NCBI RefSeq assembly: GCF_001748365.1
Contig: NZ_BDHH01000005.1
Location: 1,365 to 65,364 of the forward strand
Direction of reading: 5' to 3'
DNA from: Fusibacter sp. 3D3
Lineage (GTDB): Bacteria; Bacillota; Clostridia; Peptostreptococcales; Acidaminobacteraceae
DNA: 64,000 bases
Position 1 is the first letter of the stretch. Each line of letters begins with the position of its first letter. This document shows positions 52,693 through 61,635 of this stretch, in pieces. The translations under genes and the position numbers were made by a program. The notes beneath the pieces were generated by a model, which saw only the letters and a list, made by a program, of their open reading frames with translations, did no database searches and had not been told where the DNA came from.

Positions 52693-52742
52693 GGGCCCCC
52701 CCTCAGAGAAAATGATCTTCTGAGCCGGGCGCCCTGATTTTT
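52693..52742 (+). terminator. GC-rich hairpin between ireB and ruvX
   Basis: CTCAGA pairs with TCTGAG inside imperfect GGGCCCCC/GGGCGCCC arms, followed by TGATTTTTT. It has the form of an intrinsic terminator. Its GC content is far above the surrounding DNA. Confidence 0.6.
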
Positions 52743-52795
52743 TAAATGCTATTGTTATTTTGAAGATATTCGGTTATACTGGAGGATATGTATTA

Positions 52796-53239
52796 ATGAG
52801 ATATATGGGACTAGATGTTGGCGATAGAACTATTGGTGTAGCCATAAGCGATTCGCTTAAAATAACAGCACAGGGTAAAGAGACAATCTTCAGACAGAGC
52901 ATAAAGCAAGATATCGATAGGCTGGTGGATTTGATCTTAGAATATGAAGTCACAAGAGTTGTTTCTGGGCTTCCCAAAAACATGAATGGCACGTTAGGAC
53001 CACAAGGTGAAAAAACGCAGGATTTCATCAAAAAACTTGAAAAAAAAATCAAATATTCAGATCGTATTAGTCGTGATATAGAGATTATATTTTGGGATGA
53101 ACGTCTGACGACGATTGGTGCCCAAAAAATGCTAATTCAAGCGGATGTCAGTAGACAAAAACGTAAAACTGTAATCGATAAAATTGCAGCACAGTTAATT
53201 CTGCAAGGATACCTTGACAGTCTTTCAAGAACCGAATGA
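52796..53239 (+). CDS. ruvX: RuvX/YqgF Holliday junction resolvase-like RNase H fold protein
   Basis: A 147-aa protein. [18 protein letters not shown] carries the first catalytic Asp, [15 protein letters not shown] the middle motif, and WDERLTT the second acidic pair. The family processes pre-16S rRNA and was first proposed as a Holliday junction resolvase. The start at 52796 has GGAGG 10 bases upstream and matches the family; the frame extends earlier without support. Confidence 0.93.
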   Translation: MRYMGLDVGDRTIGVAISDSLKITAQGKETIFRQSIKQDIDRLVDLILEYEVTRVVSGLPKNMNGTLGPQGEKTQDFIKKLEKKIKYSDRISRDIEIIFWDERLTTIGAQKMLIQADVSRQKRKTVIDKIAAQLILQGYLDSLSRTE

Positions 53240-53323
53240 ATTGAAAAATAGAACTGTACACGGATATGGCCAAGCGCATAGCCCGTGTTAAGGATAAATA
53301 TTAAGAACGAATAGAGGTGTAGA

Positions 53324-53650
53324 ATGAAAAAAGAAGAAAACTTGTTCGAAGTAGTAGACACGCATGATCATAATCATGAAGATATTGTCGAATTATTTGA
53401 CGACAATGGTAAAGCAGTGAAATTTAACATCATCGCAACTTTAGAACTTGATGAACAAGAGTATGCCATCCTTTCAAACGTGGAAGATGAAGATGAAGTA
53501 CTCATTTTTAAAGTGACTGAAGAAGATGCTGAATTCATCTTTGAGACGATCTCGGATGAAGAAGAGCTTGAATCGGTTATTCAAGCCTACAATGAATTAA
53601 TGGATGAAATGGATGATGATGACGACGACGAAGACGACGAGGAAGAGTAA
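53324..53650 (+). CDS. DUF1292 domain protein
   Basis: A 108-aa very acidic protein. DNGKAVKFNIIATLELDEQE and YAILSNVEDEDEVLIFKV are the DUF1292 (YrzB) core, and the tail is nearly all Asp/Glu (DDDDDEDDEEE). Function unknown. It lies in the conserved ireB-ruvX-DUF1292-fur order of Clostridia. A GAGGTG site lies 5 bases before the ATG. Confidence 0.9.
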   Translation: MKKEENLFEVVDTHDHNHEDIVELFDDNGKAVKFNIIATLELDEQEYAILSNVEDEDEVLIFKVTEEDAEFIFETISDEEELESVIQAYNELMDEMDDDDDDEDDEEE

Positions 53651-53705
53651 GTTGTCGTATCGTTTCCTGTATGTTAAAATTTAAAAAAAGTATTGAGGTG
53701 TTAAA

Positions 53706-54149
53706 ATGAATTCATGTCAAGAAGCATATAAAATAAAATTAAAAGAGTCCGGATATAAACTTACGCCGCAACGTCTTGCTATTATCAATGCCATTGAAGA
53801 AAATAAAGGAAAACATCTTAATACAGAAGAAATATATGATATCGTTAAACAAAGGAATCCGGAAATGGGACTTGCTACAGTATACAGAACATTACAGATG
53901 TTAGATGAGCTAGAAGTAGTATCCTCTTTGAATCTAGAGGACGGTTGCGTAAGGTACGAATTGTACTGTGATGATGGTTCACATCATCACCATCATTTGA
54001 TATGTTCAAGCTGTGGTGCGGTAATTGAAGTAGAAGGCGATTTACTAGATCAACTTGAAGCTAAAATAGAAAAAGAGTATGATTTTAAGATTGTGGATCA
54101 TAAATTGAAATTCTATGGCTTATGTAGTAAATGTAAAAACCTTGTTTGA
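53706..54149 (+). CDS. fur: Fur family metal-dependent regulator
   Basis: A 147-aa regulator. The winged helix has YKLTPQRLAIINAIEENKGK HLN and GLATVYRTLQMLDEL; the metal site is in GSHHHHHLICSSCGAV with a second CxxC (GLCSKC) at the end for structural zinc. It could be Fur, PerR or Zur; the residue set does not decide which. TATTGAGGTG precedes the ATG. A terminator overlaps the gene end. Confidence 0.9.
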   Translation: MNSCQEAYKIKLKESGYKLTPQRLAIINAIEENKGKHLNTEEIYDIVKQRNPEMGLATVYRTLQMLDELEVVSSLNLEDGCVRYELYCDDGSHHHHHLICSSCGAVIEVEGDLLDQLEAKIEKEYDFKIVDHKLKFYGLCSKCKNLV

Positions 54150-54166
54150 TACAGGGTTTATTTTTC
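54137..54166 (+). terminator. terminator at the fur end
   Basis: AAACCTTG pairs with CAGGGTTT around TTTGATA, followed by ATTTTT. It overlaps the last codons of fur. Confidence 0.75.
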
Positions 54167-54227
54167 GTATATAAAATCTCATGGATCGGCCTTTGTCATA
54201 TCACAGAAAAATTGGAGAGGTGAAATT

Positions 54228-56201
54228 ATGACAAATCAAAAAAATGTAAATAAAAATGGAACTGAAAGTACAAATGTAAATTCAAATGAAGCGGTTGAAA
54301 AGCAACAAGCCATCAAGCAGCAGCCTGCAAGAAAGGCGCCTGCAAAAAAAGCACCTGTGAAAAAAGAAACTCAGAGTAATGGCGCCGTAAATGAGGGTGT
54401 AAAACCAAAACAAACGCCTCAGCAAGTACCACAGCAGGTGGTTCAACAGAATCCTCAGCAAAGACCACAACAAAATCGCAATAATTTTCAAAAAAAGAAA
54501 ACGCCGACACCGCAAGTAGCGCCAGTCGTAGAAGGGCCAGTATCAGATGAGCCCCTTTTAAAGATTATCCCGCTTGGAGGTCTTAACGAAATTGGCAAAA
54601 ATATGACTGTAGTTCAGTATGAAGAGGATATCTTCATTATTGATAGTGGGTTGGCATTTCCAGAGGATGAATTGCTTGGGATAGATGTTGTTATTCCAGA
54701 TATTACGTATCTTAAAAAGAATTTGTCTAAAATAAAAGGAATTGTTCTAACACATGGTCACGAAGATCATATTGGTGCACTACCTTATGTCTTAAGAGAA
54801 ATTAAAGTGCCTGTTTATGGGACCAGATTGACACTGGGACTTGTTGAAAACAAGCTTAAGGAGCACCGCCTTAATGATGTGAAGCTCGTTACAATTGTAC
54901 CAGGACAAATCATAAAGTTGGGTGTATTTGAAGTTGAACCAATAAGGGTTTGTCATAGTATTGCAGATGCTGTTGCGTATGCAATTACGACCCCATACGG
55001 TAAAATTGTACACACTGGCGATTTTAAAATTGACTTTACACCAATTGATGGTCAAAAAATGGATTTGGCTAGATTTGCAAGACTTGGTGATGATGGTGTT
55101 TTAGCACTTCTTGCGGATAGTACAAACGTTGTAAGAGAAGGTTACACCATGAGTGAAAGCACTGTGGGGGAGACTTTTGAGAACATATTCAAGCATGCAA
55201 CGGCAAGGATAATCGTCGCATCGTTCTCATCTAATATTCATAGGCTTCAACAAATTATCAATGCAGCTTATTTGAACAATAGACGTGTTGCATTTTCGGG
55301 TAGAAGTATGTTGAATGTTTCTAGTGTCGCGACGGAACTGGGCTATTTAAAGTTACCAGAAGATATCATTATTGATATCAAAGACATTGATCGTTATCCA
55401 GAAAATGAAATTGTCGTGATTACCACGGGTTCACAAGGGGAGCCGATGAGTGCTCTTGTAAGAATGGCGAATTCCGAACATAGAAGCATGGAAATCGTTC
55501 CTGGAGATTTGGTGATCCTGTCGTCATCGCCAATCCCTGGTAACGAAAAAAGCATTGGAAAAATTATCAATCAACTGACGAAAAAAGGTGCCACTATGAT
55601 TTACGAATCGCTTGCAGATGTTCATGTTTCGGGGCATGCGAAGCAAGAGGAGCTAAAGCTCATGCATTCTCTCGTCAAGCCAAAATACTTTATGCCTGTT
55701 CATGGTGAATATGTTCATTTGGATAGACATAAAAAATTAGCGCTGGAATTGGGAATGAGTCCTAATAACATCTTCATTTTGAGCAATGGTGGCGTTCTAG
55801 AGTTTACATCCAAAACAGCTAAAATTGGTAAGTCGGTGCCAGCGGGTCGTGTGTTTATCGATGGACTTGGTGTTGGCGATGTTGGAAACATCGTATTAAG
55901 AGATCGTAAGCATCTGTCCGAAGATGGTTTGATTATCATTGTGGTTGCATTATCAAGTGCTACAGGTGAACTCGTCAATGGCCCTGATTTAATCTCTAGA
56001 GGATTTGTTTATGTGAGAGAATCCGAAACCTTAATGGATGGTGCAAGCAAAGTGGTCGAGGCCGAGCTCGCGAAATGCTTAAGTAAAAATATCAAGGATT
56101 GGGCAAGTTTAAAATCCTCTGTAAGAGATGCTTTAAGTCAATATATTTATCAAAGTACAAAGCGCTCTCCAATGATTTTACCGATTTTCATGGAAGTTTA
56201 A
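54228..56201 (+). CDS. rnj: ribonuclease J
   Basis: A 657-aa metallo-beta-lactamase/beta-CASP exo- and endoribonuclease for mRNA decay and rRNA maturation. The catalytic part starts near 108 (LKIIPLGGLNEIGKNM), with the zinc motif THGHEDHIGALPY, HTGDFKID, SGRSMLN and the late PVHGEYVHLDRH. Before it is a 105-residue extension rich in Gln, Pro, Lys and Asn (KQQPARKAPAKKAPVKKE, then PQQVPQQVVQQN), which is disordered, basic and not part of the usual 555-aa enzyme. AGAGGTG precedes the ATG. Confidence 0.95.
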   Translation: MTNQKNVNKNGTESTNVNSNEAVEKQQAIKQQPARKAPAKKAPVKKETQSNGAVNEGVKPKQTPQQVPQQVVQQNPQQRPQQNRNNFQKKKTPTPQVAPVVEGPVSDEPLLKIIPLGGLNEIGKNMTVVQYEEDIFIIDSGLAFPEDELLGIDVVIPDITYLKKNLSKIKGIVLTHGHEDHIGALPYVLREIKVPVYGTRLTLGLVENKLKEHRLNDVKLVTIVPGQIIKLGVFEVEPIRVCHSIADAVAYAITTPYGKIVHTGDFKIDFTPIDGQKMDLARFARLGDDGVLALLADSTNVVREGYTMSESTVGETFENIFKHATARIIVASFSSNIHRLQQIINAAYLNNRRVAFSGRSMLNVSSVATELGYLKLPEDIIIDIKDIDRYPENEIVVITTGSQGEPMSALVRMANSEHRSMEIVPGDLVILSSSPIPGNEKSIGKIINQLTKKGATMIYESLADVHVSGHAKQEELKLMHSLVKPKYFMPVHGEYVHLDRHKKLALELGMSPNNIFILSNGGVLEFTSKTAKIGKSVPAGRVFIDGLGVGDVGNIVLRDRKHLSEDGLIIIVVALSSATGELVNGPDLISRGFVYVRESETLMDGASKVVEAELAKCLSKNIKDWASLKSSVRDALSQYIYQSTKRSPMILPIFMEV

Positions 56202-56272
56202 GAATCAAGTTAACTTAAAGTTTTTGTTGTGTAAAGCGTTCTATTTATAATATTTTATAAAAAGAGGTCACT

Positions 56273-57286
56273 ATGAAAAAGTTTTATATAATAGCACTCT
56301 TGGCAATGGTTTTACTGTTGCCAGGATGTGCTACATTTTTGGAAGCATACAATGAACCCGTTAATCTTGAAAACACGGATGAGATTTTAGTCACCGTTCC
56401 AAAGGGCGCTTCAACGACGAGTATCGCAAATTTGCTTCTTGAGCATGAGTTGATACAGAATGTCAATGCTTTTAAATCAAAGGCAAAAACACTTGAGCTC
56501 GATGGAAAAATGAAAGCAGGCGATTATATGCTTTCACAAGCCATGTCAACAGAGGCAATCATAAAAAAAATTGCAAATGGCGAGGTTTATGAAGACAATA
56601 TTAAATTCACAATTCCAGAGGGATTTGAGACCAGACAGATTGTCGATAAACTGGTTGAAGAGGGGATTGTAGATCGGGAGACTTTTATAAAAGTTTTAGA
56701 AGAAGAATCTTTTGATTATTCTTTTTTAGAAAATGTAGATCGCAGTTATCATCTTGAAGGATACTTGTTCCCAGACACGTATATTCTCAAGCGGGGTACT
56801 GGTGAAAAAGAAATCGTCGAAAAAATGTTAAATCGATTTAATGAGATCTTTAAACAAGAATACTATGATAGAGCTCAAGCGTTGAACATGAGTGTTGACG
56901 AAGTGGTTACACTTGCGTCCATTATTGAAAGGGAAACGAAACTGGCAGATGAACGTTCAGTTGTTTCAAGTGTTTTTCATAACAGAATTGATCAGAAGAT
57001 GATGTTACAATCTTGTGCAACGATACAATATGTTTTGAAAGAACGTAAGGACCGCTTGACTTATGATGATCTAGAAATCGTGTCCCCTTTTAACACCTAT
57101 CAGCATACAGGATTGACACCAGCACCTATAGCCTCTCCTGGAGAATTAGCCATCATTGCAGCACTATATCCAGCAGATACAAAGTATCTCTATTTTGTTA
57201 CCACTGAAAAAAATGACGGTTCTCATTATTTTAATGAAACACTAGAGGGGCATAATCGAGATAAAGAAAAAGGTAAGGGAAACTGA
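56273..57286 (+). CDS. mltG: endolytic murein transglycosylase MltG
   Basis: A 337-aa enzyme that cuts nascent glycan strands and sets their length. The LysM-like region (VPKGASTTSIANLLLEHELI) is followed by the YceG domain with the catalytic glutamate in LASIIERETKLADERSVVSS and LQSCATIQYVL near the end. The N terminus is KKFYIIALLAMVLLLPGC, a signal peptide with a lipobox-like LPGC (Cys19), so this copy may be a lipoprotein instead of having a simple membrane anchor. Its last base overlaps the methyltransferase start. Confidence 0.94.
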   Translation: MKKFYIIALLAMVLLLPGCATFLEAYNEPVNLENTDEILVTVPKGASTTSIANLLLEHELIQNVNAFKSKAKTLELDGKMKAGDYMLSQAMSTEAIIKKIANGEVYEDNIKFTIPEGFETRQIVDKLVEEGIVDRETFIKVLEEESFDYSFLENVDRSYHLEGYLFPDTYILKRGTGEKEIVEKMLNRFNEIFKQEYYDRAQALNMSVDEVVTLASIIERETKLADERSVVSSVFHNRIDQKMMLQSCATIQYVLKERKDRLTYDDLEIVSPFNTYQHTGLTPAPIASPGELAIIAALYPADTKYLYFVTTEKNDGSHYFNETLEGHNRDKEKGKGN

Positions 57287-57954
57287 TGAACGCTAAAATA
57301 GTGGATCAACATGTGGAATGTTATGTCAGAAGCTTATTGCCAGAGCACACAGGTCTTTTAAAAGTATTGGAACAATTTGCCAAACTTCACAACGTGCCTA
57401 TTATACATCCAGAAATAGCTCAGTATATGTCAGTTTTGTTAGAGATTGCAAAACCAACGCGTATTTTAGAAATTGGCACTGCCATTGGCTATTCTGCTTC
57501 GGTATTTGCAAGTCACATGAAAAGGGGTCATATAGACACCATAGAGCTCAACGCAATCATGGCTGAAAAAGCAAGAGAAACATTTGAAGATTTGAATAAA
57601 AGTGTTCCAGAGGTTTCCTTATCAATTCATCTTGGTGATGCCAAAGACGTGATTAAAACGCTTGAGGGTCCATATGATATGATCTTTATCGATGCGGCCA
57701 AAGGCCATTATCAAACTTTTTTTGAAACAGCATATGATTTATTGTCTAAAAACGGCATTATTGTTTCAGACAATGTTTTATATAAAGGCATGGTTGCTAC
57801 GGATGATTATATAGTAAAGCGTAAGATTACCATTGTTAAGCGCATGAGAAAGTACCTGGAGTTCATCACAACACATCCTAATCTTGAAACGACTGTCCTC
57901 ACAATGGGGGATGGCCTTGCGATAAGTTATAAGAAGGGAATTTTAAATGAGTAG
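57286..57954 (+). CDS. SAM-dependent O-methyltransferase (TrmR/YrrM-like)
   Basis: A 222-aa class I methyltransferase. The SAM loop is LEIGTAIGYSASVFASHM, with acidic IELNAIMAEKA and FIDAAKGHYQTFFE for metal/substrate. The YrrM group has been shown in Bacillus to methylate tRNA (TrmR, 5-methoxyuridine at U34), which fits the neighbours, an RNase J and a U32 enzyme. It is in the conserved mltG-yrrM-U32-udk run and overlaps the next gene by 8 bp. Confidence 0.9.
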   Translation: MNAKIVDQHVECYVRSLLPEHTGLLKVLEQFAKLHNVPIIHPEIAQYMSVLLEIAKPTRILEIGTAIGYSASVFASHMKRGHIDTIELNAIMAEKARETFEDLNKSVPEVSLSIHLGDAKDVIKTLEGPYDMIFIDAAKGHYQTFFETAYDLLSKNGIIVSDNVLYKGMVATDDYIVKRKITIVKRMRKYLEFITTHPNLETTVLTMGDGLAISYKKGILNE

Positions 57955-59185
57955 AGTTGAGTTATTAGCACCAGCAGGCGATTTAGATAAACTTAAATTC
58001 GCCATCATCTATGGTGCAGATGCCGTTTATATCGGTGGTCAAACATTTGGACTTAGAGCTGCAGCTAAAAATTTTTCTATTGAACAGATGAAGGAAGGCG
58101 TTGAGTTTGCGCATTCATATGGTCGAAGAGTCTTTTTGACACTCAATATTATTCCGCATAATGAAGATATTAATGATTTGGAATTGTATATTGATGAAAT
58201 TAAAGATTTGGGTCTTGATGCGGTTATTTTATCAGATCCAGGAACTTTTATGTTCGTTAAACAATATGCACCTGAGCTTGAAGTGCACTTAAGTACTCAA
58301 GCCAATAATACAAATTACATGAGTGCGAATTTTTGGCATGATCAAGGGATTAAACGTGTGATTTTAGCAAGGGAATTATCCTTCGCTGAGATTGCTGAAA
58401 TTAGAGCTAAAACACCTCCTACGCTTGAACTAGAATCGTTCATACATGGGGCGATGTGTATCTCGTATTCTGGTCGATGTCTTTTAAGTAACTATCTTAA
58501 TAACAGGGATGCCAACAGAGGTGCGTGCTCACAACCTTGTAGATGGGAATATCAATTGGTTGAAGTGAACCGTCCTGGGGAATATATCCCCATAGAGGAA
58601 ACGGATAAGGGGACATTTTTCTTTAATTCTAAAGATTTATGTATGATAGAACATATCCCCGAACTTATAAATTCTGGTCTCAACAGCCTTAAAATTGAGG
58701 GTAGAATGAAAACGGTCTACTATGTTGCCAATATAGTCCGCGCTTATAGAGAAGCGATTGATGCTTATTATAGGGATCCAGAAGGCTATAAATATAATCC
58801 AGAATGGTTTGATGAAATAAAAAAGGCATCTCATCGCGAGTTTACTAAAGGCTTTTATCAAAATAAACCCACTGAAAAGGATCAACTGTACACTTCGAGT
58901 TCTTATATAAGAGCATACGATTTTATAGGTGTGGTGAAGTCATATGATCCAGAAACTAAAATGGCGATCATTGAACAAAGGAATCATTTTAGCGTAGGCG
59001 ATCAAATTGAAATCATTGGACCGAACTATTTTCAAGCTGAACAGACTGTTGAACAAATTCTAAATGACAAAGGCGAGTCGGTTGAAAAGGCACCTCATGC
59101 TCAACAAATTATTAGGATGCCTATGGCATTGGCGGTTGAGCCTTATTATATATTAAGAAAAGCGAAGGAGGATCTCCATGAGTAA
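57947..59185 (+). CDS. U32 family peptidase-like enzyme
   Basis: A 412-aa protein. [34 protein letters not shown], and the signature [20 protein letters not shown] with further cysteines in GACSQPCRW are the U32 markers; four cysteines here can bind an Fe-S cluster. Members such as TrhP are tRNA 5-hydroxyuridine enzymes rather than peptidases, and the adjacent methyltransferase (TrmR-like) would act on that product. This is a plausible tRNA wobble-modification pair. It overlaps both neighbours by 8 bp. Confidence 0.92.
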   Translation: MSRVELLAPAGDLDKLKFAIIYGADAVYIGGQTFGLRAAAKNFSIEQMKEGVEFAHSYGRRVFLTLNIIPHNEDINDLELYIDEIKDLGLDAVILSDPGTFMFVKQYAPELEVHLSTQANNTNYMSANFWHDQGIKRVILARELSFAEIAEIRAKTPPTLELESFIHGAMCISYSGRCLLSNYLNNRDANRGACSQPCRWEYQLVEVNRPGEYIPIEETDKGTFFFNSKDLCMIEHIPELINSGLNSLKIEGRMKTVYYVANIVRAYREAIDAYYRDPEGYKYNPEWFDEIKKASHREFTKGFYQNKPTEKDQLYTSSSYIRAYDFIGVVKSYDPETKMAIIEQRNHFSVGDQIEIIGPNYFQAEQTVEQILNDKGESVEKAPHAQQIIRMPMALAVEPYYILRKAKEDLHE

Positions 59186-59813
59186 GCCAATCGTTATCGG
59201 TGTTTCAGGTGGAACGGGCTCAGGAAAGAGCACCGTTGCAAAGTCAATTTTCCAATCGTTGCCAGATGAAAACATTTTGATTATCGAGCAAGATGCTTAT
59301 TACAAAGATCAGAGCGATCTCACATATGACGAACGCGTTAAAACCAACTATGATCACCCACTCGCTTTTGATACGGACTTATTAATTGAGCACATTCATA
59401 GTTTATGCAATCATAAAGTCATTCAAAAACCAATTTATAATTTTTCAAAGCACAATCGAGAAATCGAATCTATAAAAGTATGTCCTAGAGATATTATTAT
59501 TGTAGAAGGCATCATGATTCTTGAAGATAAACGATTGAGAGATTTGATGGACATTAAAATATTTGTCGATACAGATGCAGATGTTCGCATCATTAGGCGT
59601 ATTACAAGAGATATCAACGAAAGAGGTAGAACGCTTGACTCTGTTATTGAACAGTATCTAAAAACAGTCAAACCTGCCCATGAGCAATTTATTGAACCTA
59701 CCAAAAAATATGCGGATATTATCATACCTGAAGGTGGGTATAATAAAGTTGCCATTGATATTATGACCACAAAAGTCACTGCAATTATTCAAGAAAAGAA
59801 CAAACGCATTTAG
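59178..59813 (+). CDS. udk: uridine kinase
   Basis: A 211-aa nucleoside kinase (uridine/cytidine to UMP/CMP). Walker [46 protein letters not shown] and the lid [13 protein letters not shown] are all present. GAAGGAGG lies 8 bases before the ATG, inside the end of the U32 gene. It is last in the operon, as shown by the terminator at its stop codon. Confidence 0.96.
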   Translation: MSKPIVIGVSGGTGSGKSTVAKSIFQSLPDENILIIEQDAYYKDQSDLTYDERVKTNYDHPLAFDTDLLIEHIHSLCNHKVIQKPIYNFSKHNREIESIKVCPRDIIIVEGIMILEDKRLRDLMDIKIFVDTDADVRIIRRITRDINERGRTLDSVIEQYLKTVKPAHEQFIEPTKKYADIIIPEGGYNKVAIDIMTTKVTAIIQEKNKRI

Positions 59814-59839
59814 CAGTGGCGATCACCACTGTTTTTTTT
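59814..59839 (+). terminator. terminator after udk
   Basis: CAGTGG-CGATCA-CCACTG followed by eight T, starting one base after the udk stop. Confidence 0.9.
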
Positions 59840-59859
59840 CTAATAGGAAGGAGTCTGTT

Positions 59860-60366
59860 ATGTCAGAGAAAAAAATGAGTCATTTAATCCCTGCGGTAAA
59901 GCATATCGCTTTGATTGCACATGATTCTAGAAAAAAAGATATGATCAATTGGTGTGATGAAAATAAAGACTCGCTGAGCAAGCATTTTTTATACGGAACT
60001 GGAACTACGGCTAAAATGATTAGTGAGGCAACAGAACTCCCTGTTAGAGGTGTCAAAAGTGGTCCGCTTGGTGGGGACCAACAAATTGGCAGTAAGATTG
60101 TAGAGGGTGAAATCAATTTTATGATTTTCTTCTGGGATCCTTTGAGTATGCATCCTCATGATCCTGATGTCAAAGCGCTTTTAAGGATTGCAACGCTTTA
60201 TAACATCCCAATTGCAACCAACATTGCCACTGCGGATTACTTGTTGACCAGTATACACATGAATCAACCTTATGAAGGTAAATTGATCAATTTTGATCAA
60301 TATTTAAATAGAAAAATAGAGTTAGAGTGTCAAAAATCAAAAGCGGAGCAACCCTCTCCCCTATGA
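59860..60366 (+). CDS. mgsA: methylglyoxal synthase
   Basis: A 168-aa enzyme turning dihydroxyacetone phosphate into methylglyoxal and phosphate. IALIAHDSRKKDMINWC, the phosphate loop GTGTTAKM, the catalytic Asp in KSGPLGGDQQIG, and FFWDPLSMHPHDPDVKALLR are typical. It is slightly longer than E. coli MgsA (152) at the C terminus. GAAGGAG precedes the ATG. The 149-bp gap that follows has no gene. Confidence 0.96.
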   Translation: MSEKKMSHLIPAVKHIALIAHDSRKKDMINWCDENKDSLSKHFLYGTGTTAKMISEATELPVRGVKSGPLGGDQQIGSKIVEGEINFMIFFWDPLSMHPHDPDVKALLRIATLYNIPIATNIATADYLLTSIHMNQPYEGKLINFDQYLNRKIELECQKSKAEQPSPL

Positions 60367-60515
60367 TGTCGTTTACGGCAAGTACGCAATACAGCATAGG
60401 TAGATGATTTATGCGAAACTGATTTTTAACACATGTATTTTTTTACCCTAAAGGAAGAGGAGCGCGTACTCGCTTTGATCATTTTCTGATAGGCTTGATT
60501 ACTGGAGGCATTATA

Positions 60516-61586
60516 ATGGATTATATAGCATTTTTGGAATACGCTCTGGAGCGGCAAGCATCTGACATCCATCTGGTGCCAGGCGCCTTGCCTGTAATTA
60601 GGAAAAATGGGAAACTCGAACAAATAGAGCATCAGGCAGTTGTGGATCATTTGGAAATCAACAGTATCATAGATGCCATTTGTACCGAAGAACAACGTGA
60701 ACGCCTTAAATCGAAAGGTGAGATTAGCTTTAGTTATTCTGTTCACGAGCTAGGCCGATTTAGAATTAATATCATCATGCAAAGAGGAACCGCAAGTATT
60801 ACTTTTAGAATATTGAGATTAATTATTCCAGAAATAGAAACATTAGGAATTCCGAGTGCTTTTATCGAACTTTTAAATTATCAAAAGGGGTTATTGCTGG
60901 TAAGTGGCGCCTCAGGATCTGGAAAATCAACAACCATCGCCGCGATGATTAAACGGATTAATGATACGTTAAAGACGCACATTATTACAGTTGAGGCACC
61001 GATAGAATATCTATTTAAGCACCATAATGCTATTATTTCTCAAAGAGACGTTGGGACAGATTGTTTAGACCTATATGAGGGCGTTCTTGGTGCGATGAAG
61101 CATGATCCTGATATTTTGATGATTTCAGAGTTGTCAGATGAGCGGGTTATAGATTTAGCACTTCAAATAGCAGAGTCTGGAAAGCTTGTAATTGCAGGTG
61201 TGCCTGCTAATAATTCCAGATCGACCATTGAGAAGATCATTGCTTCAACTTCACCTGAGAAGTCAGAAATTCGAAAATACAAATTAACATCCACTTTATT
61301 GGGCATTATTGCGCAGCAGCTGGTTCCTGATATAGAGGAAGCTAATCAATTACTTGCATATGAATTTTTGCTACCGAATGCTGCAATTAAATCGCACATC
61401 ATGAATGATCAACTCAAGGAACTCACACATGCGCTTATTTCAGGGCGAAAGCACTTTATGACCTATATGGATAACAGCTTATTTGAACTCTATAAAGCGG
61501 GGAAAATAAGACGGTCAGTAGTCTATAAATACGCTCATGATATTGAATTTGTTAAAAGACAAGAACTCACATATAAAAAGGAGTAA
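60516..61586 (+). CDS. PilT-like type IV pilus/type II secretion ATPase
   Basis: A 356-aa hexameric motor ATPase. The N-terminal domain has LERQASDIHLVPGALPVIRK; Walker A GASGSGKSTTIAAM (near 133-146), ASP-box-like EAPIEYLF, Walker B HDPDILMISEL, and a His-box region with weaker match (SGKLVIAGVPANNSRSTIEK in place of GHLVxxTLHTNSA). It retracts pili in canonical cases, but here no other pilus gene is nearby and several PilT motifs are altered. GGAGG lies 8 bases before the ATG at 60516. Confidence 0.85.
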   Translation: MDYIAFLEYALERQASDIHLVPGALPVIRKNGKLEQIEHQAVVDHLEINSIIDAICTEEQRERLKSKGEISFSYSVHELGRFRINIIMQRGTASITFRILRLIIPEIETLGIPSAFIELLNYQKGLLLVSGASGSGKSTTIAAMIKRINDTLKTHIITVEAPIEYLFKHHNAIISQRDVGTDCLDLYEGVLGAMKHDPDILMISELSDERVIDLALQIAESGKLVIAGVPANNSRSTIEKIIASTSPEKSEIRKYKLTSTLLGIIAQQLVPDIEEANQLLAYEFLLPNAAIKSHIMNDQLKELTHALISGRKHFMTYMDNSLFELYKAGKIRRSVVYKYAHDIEFVKRQELTYKKE

Positions 61587-61635
61587 TGGACCTTATGTGT
61601 AATCCTAGAAACCGAATAGTGGAAAGAAGCCGATT

